A stretch of 64,000 nucleotides of DNA. Source: Ravibacter arvi (GTDB lineage Bacteria; Bacteroidota; Bacteroidia; Cytophagales; Spirosomataceae). A program made the translations under genes and the position numbers. Positions within the stretch are counted from its first letter, which is position 1; the number at the start of each line of letters is the position of its first letter. Positions 45,746-54,231 of the stretch are shown piece after piece. The DNA is taken from assembly GCF_039540405.1 (NCBI RefSeq), contig NZ_BAABEY010000020.1:124001-188000 (forward strand), given 5' to 3'. The notes beneath the pieces are model-generated. The model was not told the DNA's origin. It made no database searches and saw only the letters and a list, made by a program, of their open reading frames with translations.

Positions 45746-45989
45746 GGCGACGCAACTCTGCTTTGGAAAAAGACAGGATCTCCTCACGGGTCATATCCGT
45801 GAATCCGCTTTCCTCTGCTCTGATGAGTTTGGTTCGTATCCATTCATTTTTTTCCTGTTCCTTTTCCCGGGCCCTTCGGATTAGATCGTTTACTATTTCG
45901 CTCTTACTCGTGTATTCTTCGCTTTCAATCCGGGCTTTCAGCCATTCATCGTTAGGCTTGGTCAAGGTAATGCTTTGCCTGGTCATCAT
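45732..45989 (-). CDS. ParD-like (CopG/ribbon-helix-helix) antitoxin
   Basis: An 85-residue protein. An N-terminal ribbon-helix-helix DNA-binding segment (RQSITLTKPNDEWLKARIES, then SKSEIVNDLIRRAREKE) and a charged toxin-binding tail (EESGFTDMTREEILSFSKAE) match ParD antitoxins. It should neutralise the ParE-like toxin encoded immediately downstream and repress their shared promoter in the AT-rich stretch beyond 45990. It is the first gene of the apparent antitoxin-toxin-helicase operon. A second ATG one codon downstream is equally possible as start. Confidence 0.85.
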   Translation of the reverse strand: MMTRQSITLTKPNDEWLKARIESEEYTSKSEIVNDLIRRAREKEQEKNEWIRTKLIRAEESGFTDMTREEILSFSKAELRRHGKI

Positions 45990-46429
45990 TAAAATAATTA
46001 AAACGAAAAAGATCTGATGTAATAATACACCAAAATAGAACCAATTGAAAATAATAGCTACAAAACTTTCTATTTATAACTGGAAGGCTTGTCCCCGGGG
46101 GGCCAAGCCCGTAAAAATTTCTTAAGTCTCGGCCCTGGCACTCTATTTCTTCTTTAATACAGATCCAGCCACGGATTGATATTCTTCTTTTGCTAAGGCC
46201 AATTTATAGTAGAGCTTCGCTCCAGAGTGGAGAATTGAGTCCCCATCCTACTACCCGGTTCGGGGGTTCAAACTCCTTCATCCCACTACTGGAAATATCC
46301 CAAAAATGCCAAGATTCCTGACTAACCATTTTGATAAATTACACACTTCCTACCATTACAGAAATAAGAAGATAAACCACTCTTGTTCAACTAGTTACAA
46401 CGTGTATTTTCGCGATTTTATACAATTTC
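45990..46429. other. Island right part without recognisable genes
   Basis: The AT-rich stretch contains the presumed parD promoter. On the minus strand, 46143-46243 encodes a 33-codon ORF tail (YYKLALAKEEYQSVAGSVLK) without an ATG, possibly the end of a lost gene. GGGGGTTCAAACTCC near 46262 looks superficially like a tRNA T arm, but no cloverleaf can be built around it. Confidence 0.4.
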
Positions 46430-46514
46430 GCAGATCGTGGAGTCAGGCGAACAACGAACCTTAAAAAGGTGATTATCAGATCATTATATTATAGGTTCGG
46501 ACCCTATCTTTCTC
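46430..46514 (+). pseudogene. Degenerate tRNA-His-like copy
   Basis: The 5' end GCAGATCG matches GGAGATCG of tRNA-His with one change. The T arm ATAGGTTCGGACCCTAT still forms a 5-bp stem, and the 3' acceptor CTTTCTCC is identical. The D and anticodon arms are unreadable. It is followed by a shortened copy of the tRNA-His terminator. The paired changes in the T stem could also mean an unusual, once-separate tRNA. Confidence 0.4.
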
Positions 46515-46620
46515 CCTTGTAAAAATTTACTAAGTATCAAAAAGCCTGTTTAAGACAGGCTTTTTGATTTTCAGCCTCTGCCAGAATTGCGTAAAAGCCT
46601 TACCAGGCTTATGGGATTAC
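46493..46620 (+). repeat. Right copy of the island-flanking direct repeat (attR-like)
   Basis: Collinear with 41848-41980: GGTTCG, CTTTCTCCC, TTTACTAAGTATCAAAAA, GCCTGTTTAAG, TTGCGTAAAA and TTATGG all recur in order with small indels. A second short match, CGTGGAGTCAGG, lies at 41983-41994 and 46436-46447. Confidence 0.6.
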
Positions 46621-46737
46621 GATATGAGACAACATCCCGGACCCCAGAAACATTGACAAAAACCAATATTTGCCATTCGACAAAAGGAAACCTAAATTGC
46701 CTTTAAAATACAAGTGAACGCTTAAAAAGCGAGTCAT

Positions 46738-47115
46738 ATGAAAAGGATAAACCTATACCTATACTTTTTTTTCTTCGCATTGTTCATCATATTCTCGAAC
46801 ACAACAGCGGTCGGTAATATCTACAAGATTTTTTTCGGAGGCCTGTTTCCAGCGACGTATGTGTTTGCTACCGAAGACTATAAGTTTTGCACTATGCATT
46901 CGTCAATAGAAGCCGCAGTTCGTTCCACTGAATACAAGTCCTTCAAATTTAACAATCCGACCGCCAGTCACAGGCTCTACAGGCTATATCCAAAAAGAAA
47001 CGCCTTACGGTTTTGGATGTGGGGAGATTATATGTTAGACAGAAACTGGAGAATCCCCTCCATAAAAGAGCCGGAAAGACCGTACAAATGCGGTCCGACA
47101 ACCATACAGAGTTAA
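46738..47115 (+). CDS. Hypothetical 125-residue protein with N-terminal membrane segment
   Basis: No family is recognised with confidence. Residues 5-25 are strongly hydrophobic and aromatic (LYLYFFFFALFIIFSNTTAV), acting as a signal anchor. The rest is basic and aromatic, with SHRLYRLYPKRNALRFWMWG and YMLDRNWRIPS. Codon use is AT-rich compared with neighbours. It sits 118 bases outside the right island repeat, so it may be either old island cargo or a host gene. It lies alone and converges on the dimethylformamidase-like gene. Confidence 0.6.
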   Translation: MKRINLYLYFFFFALFIIFSNTTAVGNIYKIFFGGLFPATYVFATEDYKFCTMHSSIEAAVRSTEYKSFKFNNPTASHRLYRLYPKRNALRFWMWGDYMLDRNWRIPSIKEPERPYKCGPTTIQS

Positions 47116-47201
47116 CTATTGATATTCCCGTCGCAGCCTGGTAAAGAGGTCTGCGCCGTACCGGGATCTATCCCCCTGAGCCTTTGGTTAATTCGGCAAA
47201 A

Positions 47202-48755
47202 CTACTCCAGAGAACGTTTCAGAAAATTTGCGGTAATCTGCTGCACCCGGGCGTCTACACCATGAGGGCGACCGAGGTGTGAAAACGGTAACGTGACACC
47301 TGGCGGGCTGGCTAGGCCGAGCGACCAATAAATGGTCGATGCATTAAAAACCCAATTGCCTTTAGGGCCCGGATAAATAGTAGCCGCATACGGCGACGAG
47401 GAACCATCGCCGCGGTATACGAGGCCGGACGCAATCACCTCCAGCCCGGGAACGCCGGTTGGCGGTTCACTGTGGTATTCCCAGCCTACCAGACCTGGTA
47501 TAACCTCTCCGTTCTTCATCCCGGTACCCTGCAACAGCCAATGCTTGTCATTGACAAGCGTCCAATCACCGGACCCGTTGCCGGGATAGGTAGTGCGACC
47601 GCCGACCAGCAGCGCCTGAGACGGGCCGTGTTTCTCCCACTTTTCATGAAGCACATCTAGTGCCCAGCCTTTAACGTTCCGGTACAGTTGGCGGTCCTCT
47701 TCGGAAATCCCCCCAAACATACCCGTCCGGCGGACAATCCGGTAGGGCCGCCCTTCCTCATTCAATTGATGCAAAGGAATTGTGGCCACAACCGAATCGC
47801 CGTTCAGGAAGGCAACATTCAATCCATTACCGATCGCAGTCTGTATTCTTTCATACATTTCAGTGCTCCAATACTCGTCGTGGCCCACAGAAAGAAAGCA
47901 ACGGATCCGATCGAGGCCCGCTTTGCCGTTGTGGGTATCAATATTGGATCCGTAGGTCACATCGTACCCATTTTGCTCGAGCCAATAACACATCGGGTAT
48001 TCCCACAGCAGAAACTCCCCTGATCCTTGCGACAATGGCTGGTCCACCACCTGCGGATACCAGCCATAGGGCCGGTCATAGCTCACCCAGGTAGTGGCGC
48101 TCCATACCCGTACCGGCGGATCCGTATCATACAGTGAGTATTGGTCGGGCCATTTGTTATAGGCCTGCCAGGTCGTATCGCTCGTTTGTAAAAGAATGTC
48201 CGCCTTTCTGTTGTCCCGGACAACGAAAATGACATAGCTCTGGTAGCGATGCGCCTTGCAGGACAGCTTGCCCAGGTACACCCCGCTTACCCACCCTTCC
48301 GGGATTCTGATGCGGCTGGTGACTTTCCATTTACATTCCCTGAGGCGGTTTTTACCAACCGCCGGGGTCGGCTGGGTTTCGGTGGCAAACGGGCCGTAGG
48401 TTCCCATATGCCGTCCGCCTTTGCCCCCATAATATCCCATCCGGTAAATATCGATGGATACTTCGGAAGCCGGTTGGGTGCTCACAAAAATCCCTATCTC
48501 TTCGCCAACACCCACACTTGTGGCGGAGCAATATCCTTCAATAACCTTGGACCGGTACTGATCTGACCGGACATAAGTCAGTTGCCAATCGGTAGTTCCG
48601 GTCTTCCGGTTTTCCTCCACAATAACGGAAGACCTGCGCGGATGGTCATCTTGAGTCGTCAAGCTCCTGAATACGCCCGCTGTGCCGGCCATACCCACAA
48701 TCACCGAGTTTTTTAAAAGTTTCCGCCGCGTTTTTGAGTGGGGGATTTTTTTCAT
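47202..48755 (-). CDS. N,N-dimethylformamidase large-subunit-like protein, Tat-exported
   Basis: A 517-residue protein with a twin-arginine leader (KTRRKLLKNSVIVGMAGTAG), so it probably folds before export. The body matches the N,N-dimethylformamidase beta-subunit-like domain: IGIFVSTQPASEVSIDIYRMG with YYGGKGG, VWSATTWVSYDRPYG, CFLSVGHDEYWSTEMYERI and NVAFLNGDSV. Known relatives hydrolyse small amides, but most Bacteroidota homologues are uncharacterised, and the amidase small subunit is absent here. It lies 137 bases downstream of susD on the same strand, separated by heptamer repeats, and is probably the enzymatic member of the sigma/FecR/SusCD locus. Confidence 0.8.
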   Translation of the reverse strand: MKKIPHSKTRRKLLKNSVIVGMAGTAGVFRSLTTQDDHPRRSSVIVEENRKTGTTDWQLTYVRSDQYRSKVIEGYCSATSVGVGEEIGIFVSTQPASEVSIDIYRMGYYGGKGGRHMGTYGPFATETQPTPAVGKNRLRECKWKVTSRIRIPEGWVSGVYLGKLSCKAHRYQSYVIFVVRDNRKADILLQTSDTTWQAYNKWPDQYSLYDTDPPVRVWSATTWVSYDRPYGWYPQVVDQPLSQGSGEFLLWEYPMCYWLEQNGYDVTYGSNIDTHNGKAGLDRIRCFLSVGHDEYWSTEMYERIQTAIGNGLNVAFLNGDSVVATIPLHQLNEEGRPYRIVRRTGMFGGISEEDRQLYRNVKGWALDVLHEKWEKHGPSQALLVGGRTTYPGNGSGDWTLVNDKHWLLQGTGMKNGEVIPGLVGWEYHSEPPTGVPGLEVIASGLVYRGDGSSSPYAATIYPGPKGNWVFNASTIYWSLGLASPPGVTLPFSHLGRPHGVDARVQQITANFLKRSLE

Positions 48756-48885
48756 GAGGTTTGAGGTATGAGGTTTGAGGTGTAAGGCTCGTCAATTGCT
48801 CTCAGCTGATTTGGCACTTTCCGATTTCCGATTTCTGATTTCTGATTTCTGATTTCTGATTTCTGATTTCTGATTTCTGATTTCC
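48755..48885. repeat. Two seven-base tandem repeat arrays
   Basis: 48755-48782 holds four units of TGAGGTN. 48823-48885 holds nine units of GATTTCY (seven are exactly GATTTCT). They fill most of the space between the susD-like stop and the dimethylformamidase-like start. The unit length is not a multiple of three and the region is non-coding. Confidence 0.9.
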
Positions 48886-48891
48886 GCCCCC

Positions 48892-50520
48892 CTACCATTC
48901 CGGATTTTGCCTGATCTGCGGGTTGAGCGTCAATTCGATTGACGGGATCGGGTACAGGTAAAGCTTGTTCTTCCAGGAGCGGATATTTCCGGGGTACAAC
49001 GCTCTGTAAGCGTTAGTCTGCGGGTCTCGGGCGCCTGAGTAGGTCTTCACGTTTTCAAGCAGCACGCCGGCCTTCCAGCGCCGGATATCATCAAAGCGAA
49101 AGCCTTCCGCCGCCAGCTCTACCCGGCGCTCCCGCCGGATCTCATTTATCAGCGGAGAAACCGCAGCCTCCCATTTCGGCCAGGAAGGATCGGTATACCC
49201 TACCTCCGTCTTCAGCTTCGGCATCCCTACCCGGGCCCTTAGCAAATTGACCGATTCGTCGAGCACTGCCTGCGTGCAGGAATTGAGCTCTGCCAGGGCT
49301 TCCGCATAGTTAAGCAGCACCTCGCTGTAGCGAAAAACGAAAACGGGCTTCACCGACCGGCCCTGCTCCAGGTCCCGCTCTTTAGGAGAGTAAAATTTGA
49401 CAATGCGATATCCCGTATTACAGCGCTGGTTGTTAAACTCCGGCACCTCCTGGTACCTGGCTTCGCCGGCAGCCGTAACCAGGATCGGGCGATCGGCCGT
49501 ATAAATAGTCTGCAACATGCGGGGGTCACGGTTAATGAATTCATCCGAAAATTTTGCATCTCCCTTGTAAAGCGGGCTAACCGCGATCGGTTTCCCATCC
49601 TTACAGAGGTATGACTCCGCAAAATCCTTTGAAAAACCGGTCTGCGGCTCACTCAGAATCCTGTTGAGATTATGCATCAGCTTGTCGGTAGCGTAGGTCC
49701 TGACCATAATCGCCTCGGGATTATTTGCCAGATTTTCTGCGATAAAAAGGTTATAATAGTCTGACCCGGCATCGCCTGTAGTGTAAACCCCGAATTTCGA
49801 GGATGACATCACATCCAGGGCGGCGGCGGCAGAAGCCTGCAGCATTTTTTCGTGGTCACCCAGGTCCCTGTATTTGCGATAAGTACCCTCAAACAGGCAC
49901 ACCCGGGATTTCAGCGCCAATGCTGCGTACCTGGTTATTCGTCCCTCCGGCGATGTATCGGGAAGATAGCCTGCTGCCTTATCCAGGTAAAAAGCAATAG
50001 AATCTGCGACAATCTTCCGGGAGTCCCTCGGCGCCATCAGCGCCTCCGAATTGATCTGAAGCACATCGTTCAGCCAGGGAACATCGCCGAACTGCCTCAG
50101 TTTCTGATAGTAAAAAAACGCCTTGAAAAAATAGATTTCCGCAACGTAGGTATTTATTTCATCGGGATTACCTTCTACGGACCGGTATTGTTTCAAAAAA
50201 TAGTTGCAGCTCCTGATCTGCGCCCAATCGGATTTGGCCCAGCCGCCTCCGCTCGACGGCACTACATACTGCCCCCAAATGAAGCCGTCCAGTGAAGAGG
50301 GGCATTGGTTGTCGCTTTGGTTATCGGCCCTCCAGAAGGTGTTGGCGTCAATCAGCGAAGGGTAAAACTGGTTGGCATAGGATTTCAAATCCGATGGCTT
50401 CTTCCAGAAATTGGCATCATTGATTTTATCCGGCGGCACGCGCTCCATAAAATCATTGTTGCACCCTGCCGCAAAAGCAAGCAGTATTATAACCGGCAAT
50501 GCTGATATATACTTTTTCAT
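48892..50520 (-). CDS. SusD/RagB-family outer-membrane lipoprotein
   Basis: A 542-residue SusD-type binding lipoprotein: signal peptide with lipobox FAAGC, followed by the classical start NDFMERVPPDKINDANFWKK, helical TPR-like repeats (YFFKAFFYYQKLRQFGDVPWLN) and the C-terminal RRVELAAEGFRFDDIRRWKAG with YLYPIP and LNPQIRQNPEW. It captures the nutrient for the SusC partner, which ends 19 bases upstream. The substrate is unknown. Confidence 0.93.
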   Translation of the reverse strand: MKKYISALPVIILLAFAAGCNNDFMERVPPDKINDANFWKKPSDLKSYANQFYPSLIDANTFWRADNQSDNQCPSSLDGFIWGQYVVPSSGGGWAKSDWAQIRSCNYFLKQYRSVEGNPDEINTYVAEIYFFKAFFYYQKLRQFGDVPWLNDVLQINSEALMAPRDSRKIVADSIAFYLDKAAGYLPDTSPEGRITRYAALALKSRVCLFEGTYRKYRDLGDHEKMLQASAAAALDVMSSSKFGVYTTGDAGSDYYNLFIAENLANNPEAIMVRTYATDKLMHNLNRILSEPQTGFSKDFAESYLCKDGKPIAVSPLYKGDAKFSDEFINRDPRMLQTIYTADRPILVTAAGEARYQEVPEFNNQRCNTGYRIVKFYSPKERDLEQGRSVKPVFVFRYSEVLLNYAEALAELNSCTQAVLDESVNLLRARVGMPKLKTEVGYTDPSWPKWEAAVSPLINEIRRERRVELAAEGFRFDDIRRWKAGVLLENVKTYSGARDPQTNAYRALYPGNIRSWKNKLYLYPIPSIELTLNPQIRQNPEW

Positions 50521-50539
50521 CTCAATGTCTTTATAGGAA

Positions 50540-53500
50540 TTAGAAAGTAAGATTTACACCCAGCGAATAAGACCGTGACAGCGGATACATATTGGTTGCA
50601 AAGGCTTCCGGATCGAATATCTTAAGCATACGGGTATGTTCCCACAGGTTGCTCCCCGACAGGTATACGCGCGCATGCTGCAGGAGCCCTTTCCCGGTCA
50701 GGCCGGCGGGTATTGTGTAGCCGACCGTAAGCTGCTTCAGCCTTACGTAGGCCGCGTTCTGAAGAAACCGCGACTGGGGTTCAACGATCTCGGGGGCATT
50801 GCCGATCCTGGCCCGCGGAAAATATGCCTCCTGGTTATCGGGCCGCCAGTAATCACTGTTGATCTTCTGCGGCACCGCCCATTCGCTGGTATAATGCTGC
50901 AGGAAATAGATCGAATTGGGCATTACATTCCGTTTGCCCACGCCCTGGAAAAAGACGACGATATCAAAGCCTTTCCACTCGGCCTCTCCCCGCCAACCGT
51001 AGCTGTAACGCGGGGTGCTGTTGCCGATCCGGGCCAGATCGCCGTGATCATCAAGGCTTTCTTTTCCCCGGGTAATTTTCCCGTCACCGTCCAGGTCCCT
51101 GAATTTCAGGTCGCCGGGCAGTAGTGTATGGGCAGAAATCTGTGACTGATCGAGGGCAGCCGCTTCCGCTTCATTTTTAAAGAGGCCCTCTGTCTCAAAT
51201 CCCCATATCTCTCCCAGCTTTTTGCCGGGATAGTAGTCGGAGATAATCTTCTGCGGATTATCGTACCGTGTAATTTCGGCTGTATAATCGGAAAGCATTG
51301 CCTGAAGGCCGAATTTCAGACCATTTTGCAAGGTTTGTCTCCAACCCAGGGTGATCTCAAAGCCTTTTGTCTTCATGTCCGCCGCATTGGTCTGCGGTTC
51401 GGCGGTTGCCAGCACCGACGGGAGTGACCTGGACTTGGCCAGCATATTACGGGTTTCCCTGACGTAAAAATCAAGACCGCCGGTCAGTTTCTGGCCCAAC
51501 AGGGCGAAGTCAAACCCGATGTTGCGCTGAACCACATTCTCCCAGGTCAGCGTAGGACTCACCAGGCCGGGCGCGTAAACCGCCATGTACTTGCTGCCTG
51601 CAAAAAGGTAGGGCACTTCGCCGGTCCCGTAGGTAGCGATATAAGGGTAATTATTGGCCACCGCCTGGTTGCCCAGACTACCGTATGAGGCCCTTATTTT
51701 AAAATCGTCAATAATGCCGCGAATCCCGGCAAAAAATTGCTCTTCCGACACGCGCCAACCGAGCGACACCGAGGGAAAGAAGGCGAACCGGTCACGTGCG
51801 GGAAATTTGGAAGAACCGTCATAACGTCCGTTAAGCTCTACCAGATACCGGTCTGCATAGCTGTAATTGATCCTGGAAAATACACCCCTGATGGCATATT
51901 CCGACGCGCCGTCGCTGGCATACTGGTCGCCGGTGGCCAGGCTCATATAGCCAATGTCATTGTTGATCAGCTTTTGACGCTCCGCCTGGAACCACCCCAA
52001 CCCGCCATATTCCTGGTTAAACCCGGCCAGCGCTTTGAACGCGTGCCGGCCCAGCTCCCGTTCGTATTCTGCAAAGGCATTAAAGGCATTGTAGGCGTTG
52101 TTGGTAGATTTACGGGTAACCGCATTGATATTCCCCCAGGGTGACAGCAGGATCGCGCCGTTGTCGCGCGTATAATACTGCTTTCTGAAGTTGAGGTAAT
52201 CTCCGAAATAGGCATTGTACGTATAATCAACATTGACCGTCAGCCCTTTCGCGGGAGTTAGATTCAGCGCACCTGTCAGCCACAGGTCTTTGGTTTGCTG
52301 CTTCTGGTAACCTCCGCTTTTCAGATAAGCTACCATATTGTACCCCTTGGTTTCATCAAAATTCCCGTCAGGCGCATATACCGGTATGATGGGCCATGCC
52401 GAATAAGAGGCGTAGATTTCATCGCCACCAAAGTTATTGGTACTGTTACTGGGATTCATCTTCTGACGTATTTCATTATACGCGACTTTACCCCGTATTG
52501 AAGCCCATTTGTTGACCTGGTAATTTACATTCTGTGTAATGTTGAACCGGTTGAAATTTTCGGCGCCGGGCTTGGAGATTCCTTTCTGGTTCATGAACCC
52601 GAACGACGAATAGTAAGTAACCTTTTCCGACCCTCCCGAAATACTGGCATTGTACTGGCCCATCGGGTAGCTGTCTTTCAGGAGTTCGTCCGACCAGATC
52701 GTGTTGGCATTTTCACGAAAGATACCCACCGGGTCCTGTGAATGCTGGAACAGGGTCGGAGTATTCGCCGGGTCATTAAAATAAGCCCGAACGTGCTGCA
52801 TGGTCTCTTCGTCGAAATACGGGCTCCCGTTGGAGGTAATATTCCCGTCATTCATAAACTGCGTATACTCGAAGGAATTCATGGAGCGGGGCACTACTGT
52901 CGGTTTATTCAGGGTCTGATTGATGGAAAAAGAGATCGCCGGCTTCTTATTTTTTGACCCGTTTTTGGTGGTGATCAGGATTACCCCGAAAGCAGCTCTC
53001 GCCCCGTAAATGGAGGCAGATGCCGCGTCCTTCAGGACGGTGACGCTCTGCACGTCCTGCGGGTTGATCAGGTTGGGGTCCATCTGCACACCGTCTACCA
53101 GCACCAGGGGACTTCCACCATTGATCGAGGTATTACCGCGGATATTAAAAGTCACACCGCGACCGGGCGCACCGCTACCCGGGTTGATATTGAGATTGGG
53201 CACCACACCCTGAAGCCCCTGCCCCAGGTTGGGTAGCGGCCTGCTGTCCAGCACCCTGGAATCTACCTGGTCAATCGCACCCGTCTGGTTGATTTTCTTC
53301 TGCGTACCATACCCGACCACCAGTACTTCGTCAAGCGCCCTGGCATTCACCTTCATGCTGACTTCAAGTTGTGTGCGGCCGGCCAGTGCAATTTCCAGGG
53401 AATTGAATCCGACAAACGAAAAAACCAGCGTAGCCTCCGTGCTAGCTACCTCGATTGAAAAATTACCGTCCGTGTCGGTGATAGTGCCTCTCTGTGTGCC

Positions 53501-54067
53501 TTTCTGGACTACGTTCACGCCGATCAGCGCCTCGCCTTTTTCATCGGTCACGCGGCCTTTCACCAGTACATCTTTCTTTACTATTTCCTTTACCTCCAGC
53601 CTGATCGCAGGCACCTGGCTTTTTTCGGCCTGTGGTGGTACCGAACCCCCGGGCCGGGCCGTCGGAGACTGCACGACGGTTTCCCGAATACCCCGTTTGA
53701 CCAGTATCGTCCTGTCCTGTATAACATACGACAATTCCTGGTTCCTGAACAGCTCGCTCAGTACCTCGGTAAGCGGTTTGTCTTTGACATCAAGTGTAAC
53801 GGGAACTGCTTTCTCCAGCAATTCATTCTTGTAGAGAAAATTGTAGCGGGTTTGCTTTCGTATCTGCCTGAACACCTGCTCAAGCCTGGCTTCCCTGACT
53901 TTCAGGGAGACCAACTGGGAATAGGCAGCCGCACTTACCTGCATACACGCCGCCAGCAGCAGAAAACCGGTATACTTCATAATACAGACAAATCGGACCG
54001 GCAAGCGCCAATCTAAAGGGTAAATGTGTTTTCCCCGGAACGGGAAAAACATACTGGTATCTTTCAT
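50540..54067 (-). CDS. SusC/RagA-family TonB transporter with N-terminal STN signalling domain
   Basis: A 1175-residue receptor counted from the ATG at 54067 (the ORF is open to 54157). After the signal region (MKYTGFLLLAACMQVSAAAY) comes an STN/secretin short domain (VREARLEQVFRQIRKQTRYN, VTLDVKDKPLTEVLSELF), then a carboxypeptidase-like domain (GRVTDEKGEALIGVNVVQKG), the plug (DEVLVVGYGTQKKINQTGAI, NIRGNTSINGGSPLVLVDGV) and a long barrel ending SLGVNLTF. The STN domain predicts that substrate binding is signalled to the FecR protein encoded just upstream. The true start could also be the internal Met of the signal peptide. Confidence 0.93.
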   Translation of the reverse strand: MKDTSMFFPFRGKHIYPLDWRLPVRFVCIMKYTGFLLLAACMQVSAAAYSQLVSLKVREARLEQVFRQIRKQTRYNFLYKNELLEKAVPVTLDVKDKPLTEVLSELFRNQELSYVIQDRTILVKRGIRETVVQSPTARPGGSVPPQAEKSQVPAIRLEVKEIVKKDVLVKGRVTDEKGEALIGVNVVQKGTQRGTITDTDGNFSIEVASTEATLVFSFVGFNSLEIALAGRTQLEVSMKVNARALDEVLVVGYGTQKKINQTGAIDQVDSRVLDSRPLPNLGQGLQGVVPNLNINPGSGAPGRGVTFNIRGNTSINGGSPLVLVDGVQMDPNLINPQDVQSVTVLKDAASASIYGARAAFGVILITTKNGSKNKKPAISFSINQTLNKPTVVPRSMNSFEYTQFMNDGNITSNGSPYFDEETMQHVRAYFNDPANTPTLFQHSQDPVGIFRENANTIWSDELLKDSYPMGQYNASISGGSEKVTYYSSFGFMNQKGISKPGAENFNRFNITQNVNYQVNKWASIRGKVAYNEIRQKMNPSNSTNNFGGDEIYASYSAWPIIPVYAPDGNFDETKGYNMVAYLKSGGYQKQQTKDLWLTGALNLTPAKGLTVNVDYTYNAYFGDYLNFRKQYYTRDNGAILLSPWGNINAVTRKSTNNAYNAFNAFAEYERELGRHAFKALAGFNQEYGGLGWFQAERQKLINNDIGYMSLATGDQYASDGASEYAIRGVFSRINYSYADRYLVELNGRYDGSSKFPARDRFAFFPSVSLGWRVSEEQFFAGIRGIIDDFKIRASYGSLGNQAVANNYPYIATYGTGEVPYLFAGSKYMAVYAPGLVSPTLTWENVVQRNIGFDFALLGQKLTGGLDFYVRETRNMLAKSRSLPSVLATAEPQTNAADMKTKGFEITLGWRQTLQNGLKFGLQAMLSDYTAEITRYDNPQKIISDYYPGKKLGEIWGFETEGLFKNEAEAAALDQSQISAHTLLPGDLKFRDLDGDGKITRGKESLDDHGDLARIGNSTPRYSYGWRGEAEWKGFDIVVFFQGVGKRNVMPNSIYFLQHYTSEWAVPQKINSDYWRPDNQEAYFPRARIGNAPEIVEPQSRFLQNAAYVRLKQLTVGYTIPAGLTGKGLLQHARVYLSGSNLWEHTRMLKIFDPEAFATNMYPLSRSYSLGVNLTF

Positions 54068-54231
54068 ACATTTGTATGGTTTAGGTGGAAAACTGGTACT
54101 ATTGATATTAGCTAGTCGTAGCATCCGATCGCCTGGACCACACGGCTGCATCGGCAAATGCAGCCGTATTTTTTTCAGGTCGGGGTAGTCAGGAGGAGTC
54201 AGGTCGTTTTTTCATCAGTAGAAATTTTAAT

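Noticed and set aside
46143..46243. Minus-strand ORF tail ending YYKLALAKEEYQSVAGSVLKKK
   Set aside because: It has a plausible protein-like sequence but no start codon and only 33 codons, so it is noted only as a possible remnant.
46255..46285. T-arm-like GGGGGTTCAAACTCC
   Set aside because: Acceptor, D and anticodon arms cannot be built around it, and the stem relies on several G-T pairs.
48823..48885. CRISPR-like appearance of the short repeats
   Set aside because: The units are seven bases, directly adjacent and without spacers, and there are no cas genes in the window.
53229..53834. 201-codon plus-strand ORF opposite the STN-SusC gene
   Set aside because: It is a Ser/Thr-rich antisense shadow of the plug and STN domains.
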